From assembly GCA_022393335.1 (NCBI GenBank), contig JAJEKB010020217.1, positions 220,267-284,266 on the forward strand: DNA of 64,000 nucleotides, written 5' to 3'. Below, in pieces: positions 58,257-64,000 of this stretch. Every line of letters begins with the position of its first letter. Position 1 is the stretch's first letter. The stretch is from Macrotrachela quadricornifera. Its lineage: Eukaryota; Rotifera; Eurotatoria; Philodinida; Philodinidae. A model generated the notes under the pieces. The model made no database searches. It was not told the DNA's origin and saw only the letters and a list, made by a program, of their open reading frames with translations. Position numbers and translations under genes: made by a program.

Positions 58257-59017
58257 CTAGAAATGAACTAAAACCTTGCAAATAAAAAATAATGATGAAA
58301 ATGAGCTATTAATCATTCAATTAATGAATAATTATAAATGTATACAATGACAATATTATAACATCAATTACATCGATTTCTCGTGAGACAAAAGAAATAA
58401 AAAACGAAATGATAGTTCAATTGATTCGATAGATTGAATCATCTATGATAGACAACCAATCAATGAATTGATATTATGATTCATTCAATCTAATATAAGG
58501 TAAAAATGTAATACGAAATTTTTTTTATTGAAATATCAATTAATATAATTATATATTAGTAAAATATTATTGGAAATTTATTCAACCTAGAATAATCATA
58601 GATGTCTCTATTTCTTGATAAACAATATTAACTCTTTGAGTATCACTGCTCACCTAATTTCTCACGGGACTGATGAAAGGATATTTTATTCATTTCTATG
58701 AGAAAGTATGACCATGAATGAAAAATTTGATTGAGAACTATGTTAAAGTAATTTTTAGAATATCACGAAAGACAGAAACATGAGTATTTTTATAGAGCTT
58801 TTACTGATTTTTAACCAAATAAAAGATACGAGGTTAACATTGTACTATGATCGTTTATCTTTTTTCTTTTCATTATGACCTAACAAAACAATACAATATA
58901 ATATGACATAAATATTTCTTATCACTTATCTATATAATATTCTATTTCATAAGATTTATCTTAAATTGTTCTTATTTATTTCTTTATTTTGTTTTTTAAT
59001 ACACTATCAATTTTAAA
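58257..59017. promoter_or_regulatory. Shared divergent promoter region
   Basis: About 760 bp between the start codons of the TOG gene (-) and the lyase-deaminase gene (+), so both promoters should lie here. It is AT-rich with repeated TTGATTCGATAGATTGAATCA-like palindromic words near 58420-58445. No specific factor site can be assigned. Confidence 0.4.
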
Positions 59018-60614
59018 ATGGATACATTATGTATTCATCATCATTCTGATGGTATATCTGATGAAGATATTAATTTATGGCTTAATGGTGTTGTTCCACC
59101 GATATATTTATCAAATGGTGAAAAGCCATCATTAAATCCAACACGACAAGCACTTGAACAAACTTTAACTGGTTTAGATAAAGCAAAACAACCAACACTT
59201 ACATTTGCATCAGGTTTAGCAGCTGCAACAACAGTTTGTTTAACATTATTAAAAAAAGATGATCATGTTATTATTGTTGATGATGCTTATTCAGGAACAA
59301 CAAATCTTTTTAAGTATTTTTAATTAATAAAAAATAAAATATTTTTATTTTTTTTTCAATTTTATTTTAAGAGAATGTTTAAGTCGTTGGTCAATTCATT
59401 CATCATTTATTAATTTATCAAAATCTCCTTCAATAATAACTGAATATTTTCGTTCAAATACTCGTCTTATTTGGCTTGAATCCCCATCAAATCCATCAAT
59501 TCGTTTAGTTGATATTAATGAAATAACAAAAATTGTTCATTCATATAATTCATCAATAATTATTGTTGTTGATAATACATTTTCTTCACCTATTAATCAA
59601 TCACCATTATTACTTGGTGCTGATATATGTCTATCATCACTTACAAAATATATAAATGGACATACAGATGTTATTGGTGGTTGTTTATCAATGAATCGAA
59701 AAGATTTATATGAAAAATTTCTATTAAGTCAAAATTTATTTCATATGAATTTATCACCTTTTGATTGTTATTTAGTTCGACGTGGTTTAAATACACTTGC
59801 TATACGAATGCGTCAACATATTAAAAATGCATATCATATTGCACAATTTCTTGAAAACCATTCAGCTATTGAACGGGTTTTTTATCCAGCATTAAAATCT
59901 CATCCACAACATGATATTTATTTAAAACAAGGTGGAGCATCAGGCATGTGTAGTTATATATTAAATCAAAATGCTGATATTAAACAATTTCTTATGTCAT
60001 TAAAATTATGTACAGTAGCAGTTAGTTTAGGTGGATGTGAAACACTTATTGAATCACCAGCATTAATGACACATCGTTCAACACTTTATGCAATTGATAA
60101 TCAAGAACAAATATCAGAGAAATTAATTCGTATGTCTGTTGGTTTAGAAAATGTACAAGATATTATTAAAGATTTAGATCGAGCTTTAAATCAATCGATT
60201 AATCAAGATAAAAAAAATAATAATTATGATGATAATGATTGGCAATTAATTGAAGAAGCAAAACGTACATATCGTCGTTTATATCAACCTCATTTACATG
60301 TTGTAGCAGCTGCTTTACGTACAACTTCTGGTCTTATTTATTCAGGTATTAATTTTCAATCATCTGTAATGATATGTGGAGAAGTAAGTGCTTTATCATC
60401 AATGGTTAATGATGGTCATCGAGATTTAGAAACAATTGTTATATTACATGGTTTTGATGATGATAAAAATCATTTTGAAATAATTCAACCTTGTAATAAA
60501 TGTCAAGAATTAATTAAAAATTTTAATATTAATACTCAAATTATCATGGGAACAATTGATAAACCTTATCGAAAATTAATAACTGATTTAATACTATCAA
60601 AAACATTAGAATAA
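59018..60614 (+). CDS. Cystathionine gamma-lyase fused to cytidine/blasticidin-deaminase-like domain
   Basis: Two exons, 59018-59313 and 59372-60614, 512 residues in one frame. Residues ~1-385 are a Cys/Met-metabolism PLP enzyme: PTRQALEQTLTGLDKAK, TFASGLAA, DDAYSGTTNLF, ESPSNPSIR, VVDNTFSSP, the PLP lysine in SSLTKYINGHTDVIGG, SLGGCETLIESPALMTH and IRMSVGLEN. This corresponds to cystathionine gamma-lyase/synthase-type transsulfuration enzymes in the cytosol. After a short Asp/Asn linker, residues ~405-512 form a cytidine-deaminase fold: LHVVAAALRTTSGLIYSGIN, then ICGEVSALS where deaminases have CAE, and QPCNKCQEL as the PCxxC zinc pair. All three zinc cysteines and the catalytic Glu are present, with Ala replaced by Gly. 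The deaminase part looks closest to blasticidin-S-deaminase-type CDAs. The join lies within exon 2, so it is not a gene-prediction merge. Confidence 0.85.
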
Positions 60615-61305
60615 TAATAATTTTAGAAAAGAAAATAATCGAACATCAATTGAAATCAATCCTATTTAATCATAACTATGTAGTGGTAGGATAAATGATG
60701 CTCTATTTTTCTATGTTATTTGATCACTATTCGATTAATATTATAATAATAAAATTTTGATAAGAACTATTATTGTTTAAAACTTAACCTTTTATTAAGA
60801 TAGATTGATTAGTTACGTTTTACATTTCAATTTTCAATCATTTTATACATTGCATTAAAACACAAAATGTAGTGTGAATACAGATGTAGATGCTTTTAAA
60901 AAAAAAGTCTTTGAAGTAATACAAATAATTAGCTAAACTTCCTATTACAAAAACACATGCAACTATTAAACTAAAAAGATAACATTATCATCAATTAGGT
61001 GTTATTAATAACCTTATTCGAATGTTGATTGAACTAGAAAATACACAAGCTTTGGCTTAATCATATTAAAAGATAAATTTGAACTTTTTGAAGCAGTAAA
61101 TCTTATCAGTGCATCCAACCTTCTTACCACCACTTATGTCTTTTGTCACATTAAAGAAAGGAAATGAATGTTATTCCAATCAAATATGAGATTTACTTTT
61201 TCTATTATTCAATATTCATTTTATGATAAAAATAAAAATATAATTTATTTATAAATTTTTTTTGTTTATTGTTTAAAAAAATTCATTAGTCTTTATTTTA
61301 ATCAT
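60615..61305. other. Intergenic between convergent lyase and ALDH genes
   Basis: About 690 bp between two 3' ends. It contains a CTCTATTTTTCTATGTTATT copy of the dispersed repeat terminus at 60701-60725 and otherwise AT-rich sequence with no gene. Confidence 0.55.
60701..60725 (+). repeat. Dispersed repeat terminus (family of 47955-48606)
   Basis: CTCTATTTTTCTATGTTATT followed by TGATCA differs by about two bases from the right-hand terminal repeat of the element at 47955-48606. Similarity to the copy at 50989 continues past the core (ATTAATATTATAATAATAAAATTTTGA). It lies about 90 bp after the lyase-deaminase stop. Confidence 0.55.
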
Positions 61306-64000
61306 TTACGCCATATGAATGCAAATAGTTTTAATTTCAGTAAATACTTCTTCAGAATATGGATATCCTTCACGTCCAATTCCACTATTTTTAATACCAC
61401 CAAATGGCATTCGAAGATCACGCATCATCCAACAATTAATCCATGCTGTGCCACACTAACAAAAACAAAAACAATTAATTATTTTAACTTTCTTTTTTTT
61501 TGTCTTATCCTTACTTCCATTTGAGAAGCAATACGATGAGCTCGACTAATATTTTCTGTCCATACACAACCACAAAGACCATATTCAATATTATTTGCTC
61601 GTTCAATAACCTATAATAATAATAAATAAATAAATTTTTCTTTTTTGTATTCTTGTAAAATTTTTATACTTCTTCTTCTGTATTAAATGGTACAATACAA
61701 ACAACTGGTCCAAATATTTCTTCCGTCATTAATTTTGATTTATCATCAACATTTAAAATAATTGTTGGCATTATATAATAACCTTTATTTAATTTTTTTA
61801 TATTTTCATCCATTTCACCAGTTATTATAACTTTATGTCCATTTTCTCGTGCTAATTCAATATATTTTTCAATTTTATTTTTATGTTCTTTACTAACAAC
61901 AGGACCCATTTTTGAATTATCATCAAATGGATCACCTACTTTTAATTTTCTAATCAAATAAAAATTTTTAAATTAATCTATTTTTTGTTTTATAAATATA
62001 CTTAGTTTCCAATATAAATTTTTCAATAAATTCATCATATATACCTTGTTGAACATATAATCGACTTGTACATAAACAAATTTGACCAGAATTTTGAAAA
62101 CATGATCTAAATATATTAGTTTTTTTTTTTTAAAATAATACGTTGCTTTTTTATGTTTATATACCTAACTAAAACAGGAAGACATTTGGAAAGATCAACA
62201 TCATTAAATATAATTCCTGCATTTTTTCCACCCATCTAAAAGTATTTCTTTCTTTTTTTTTTCTATAAAGAAAATATTTGATTTTTTTAATACTTCAAGT
62301 GAAAGTTTAACAGGTAAATGAGATGTTGCTTTTTTTATATGATAACCTGTAATTGTACTACCAGTAAATGATATAACATTGACATCAGAATGAGTAATAA
62401 GAGCTTGACCAGCTCGTGGACCAACACCAAAAACAAAATTAACAACACCGGGTGGAAGTTCTATATACATATATAATCATTTATTTTTCTATATAAAAAA
62501 GAAATCGTTGAGAAGACCTAGATAATAATTCTAATTAACCTAAGTGTTTTGTTTTTATCCTTGAATATGATGAACATCAGCGTTAAGTTAGGAATTACTT
62601 TTCTTTGTTTCTTATTATAAAAAGTTCATGGATATAAATTTGTTTATGGTGTAATGAGTTGTATGTTATTAACAGAAGTGTTTATTATATTTTCATTCAT
62701 TTGAAATTAATATAAAGAAAAATGTAACGAGCGTGGTTTTTTTTTCCAATTCTAGACAATTGAATATTAATATAATTATTTGTAAATATTTTATTTTATT
62801 TAATAATGAATAATAATGTTACAATAAATATTCATATGACGAATAATTTTTTTCGTCAATATTTATTAGGAGAATCATTAAAACATATTTTTATTCGATT
62901 AATGCTTATTATATTAGTTATTATTATTATTTGGTGTTTTATGATACTTATTTTATTTATATCTATGAAATATCAACGAAGAAAACAAGTACAAAATTTA
63001 TCAAATCCTCATCATCATTTATATGATAGTACATTAAATATAAAAAATCCTCAATTAAATAATTTTAATCATAATTATCGATATAATTCATCACGACTTA
63101 CAATACCATCAATAAAATATCGTTTAATTCATCAAATGTCATCAAAATCAAAACAAAAATATTTTATTTCATCAAATACAAATCAAATTCAAACAACTAT
63201 AGAATCACTAACAAATCAATCTTTAAATTCTAATTATAAAACATCTATCATCAATAAAAATGATTTACAATATCATAATACAACTAATAAATTAAAAAAT
63301 TTTCATATTATCAATACTAATTCAATTGAAACAAGACCGTATATATCCAATATTATTAAAAATATTCCAATAGTAAAATTAATTATAAGAAAATAAATAA
63401 ATCCTAATTAATAATTTTGTTTTTAGATCAAACAAAGATCGTTTATAAAAAATCAAAATTATTTACAAGGAAATACAATTGAAAATCCTTTATTAATATA
63501 TGATTTAACAGCTAATAAACGACGACATACAGTATCAAATGATGAAACAATAAATACTGATAATCATGTATCAAATTTACCATTAGTTATGATTACAGAT
63601 ACAAATTCATCATATACAGATATTCTTGAATTAGAAGCATTCGAAGATAAACCTCGTTTAGTATCTGACATTGAAAGACGTTTAATTCATCAATTAAGAG
63701 CATCCTATCAACCCCGACATTCAACATAAATCATACCTGCATCAATAAATACTTGAGCAAGCATACCAGCTGTAACAGAAGTAAATTCACTTGGTTTACA
63801 TACACAAGTACAACCAAATGCAATACATGGCGCTATTTTCCATGTTAATAAATATAAAGGTAAATTCCATGGACTAATTAATACAGCAACACCTAATGGA
63901 TTTCGTGTTGTATAACTTATAACATTCGGTATTGTTGCATGTTGAGTACAACTAAATAAAAAAATAGTTTTTTTTTTTCAAATTTTATTAATAAATAAAT
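61306..64000 (-). CDS. Aldehyde dehydrogenase, ALDH8A1-like (partial, 5' end off window)
   Basis: Exons on the minus strand: 63951-63737, 62460-62294, 62235-62165, 62106-62002, 61949-61670, 61610-61515 and 61455-61306 (stop); earlier exons lie beyond 64000. It is an NAD-dependent aldehyde dehydrogenase: [48 protein letters not shown], the general-base Glu in LSLEMGGKN, catalytic Cys in [28 protein letters not shown], and the C-terminal [20 protein letters not shown]. The C-terminal [17 protein letters not shown] and FTEIKTI blocks and the ICLCTSR active site are those of ALDH8A1, the 2-aminomuconate semialdehyde dehydrogenase of tryptophan breakdown. The 1276-bp intron 62461-63736 contains a separate gene on the other strand. 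Confidence 0.9.
62806..63729 (+). CDS. Single-pass membrane protein nested in ALDH intron
   Basis: Two exons, 62806-63372 and 63427-63729, 289 residues. A short N-terminal part with an NVT glycosylation site precedes one long hydrophobic helix (~29-53, [20 protein letters not shown]) and the basic stop-transfer KYQRRK. The remaining ~230 residues are cytoplasmic, polar and Asn/Ser/His-rich, ending in an acidic-then-basic block ([20 protein letters not shown]...[10 protein letters not shown]). The layout, an extracellular N-terminus plus one helix, loosely recalls KCNE-type channel subunits, but no signature confirms it. The whole gene lies antisense inside an ALDH intron, its stop only seven bases from the ALDH splice donor. 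Conserved frame across its own GT-AG intron supports a real gene. Function is unknown. Confidence 0.65.

Overview
The window looks like nuclear DNA of a small, AT-rich, intron-bearing invertebrate. A rotifer, probably bdelloid-like, is my best guess. The grounds are many spliced metazoan genes with GT-AG introns mostly of 45-80 bp, a Shark-type kinase (a family vertebrates lack), a ciliary meckelin, a gamma-syntrophin, a TASK-type channel, and AT-rich spacers full of small inverted-repeat elements. The organism call is inference. There are two assembly gaps (11617-11626 and 27993-28178).

Layout: 0.8-10 kb is gene-dense: a meckelin that lacks its ectodomain (+), gamma-syntrophin (-) and a complete Shark SH2-ankyrin-SH2-kinase (-). 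From 12-18 kb there is a two-pore K+ channel (+) and a tetraspanin (-). From 18-41 kb the DNA is gene-poor: a few small secreted proteins, a secreted Gly/Ser-repeat protein, a rhodopsin-type GPCR and a tandem pair of small hydrophilic proteins, separated by long AT-rich spacers with MITE-like elements. From 41-49 kb there is no convincing gene; this stretch holds a nearly perfect 1.4 kb foldback, an older 1 kb foldback and a 0.65 kb inverted-repeat element. From 49-64 kb it is gene-dense again: an intronless membrane-anchored glycosyltransferase-like protein, a secreted cysteine-rich repeat protein, a short two-TOG XMAP215/CKAP5 relative, a cystathionine gamma-lyase fused to a cytidine/blasticidin-deaminase-like domain, and an ALDH8A1-like aldehyde dehydrogenase that runs off the right edge and carries another gene, on the opposite strand, inside one of its introns.

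The genes do not form one pathway. The most novel candidates are the lyase-deaminase fusion (59018-60614), the ectodomain-less meckelin, the two-TOG CKAP5 form, the TASK channel with an altered first selectivity filter, and the large foldback elements. Exon borders were placed by hand from GT/AG sites, frame continuity and family similarity. For every multi-exon gene that is complete and free of gaps, the summed exon lengths are a multiple of three.
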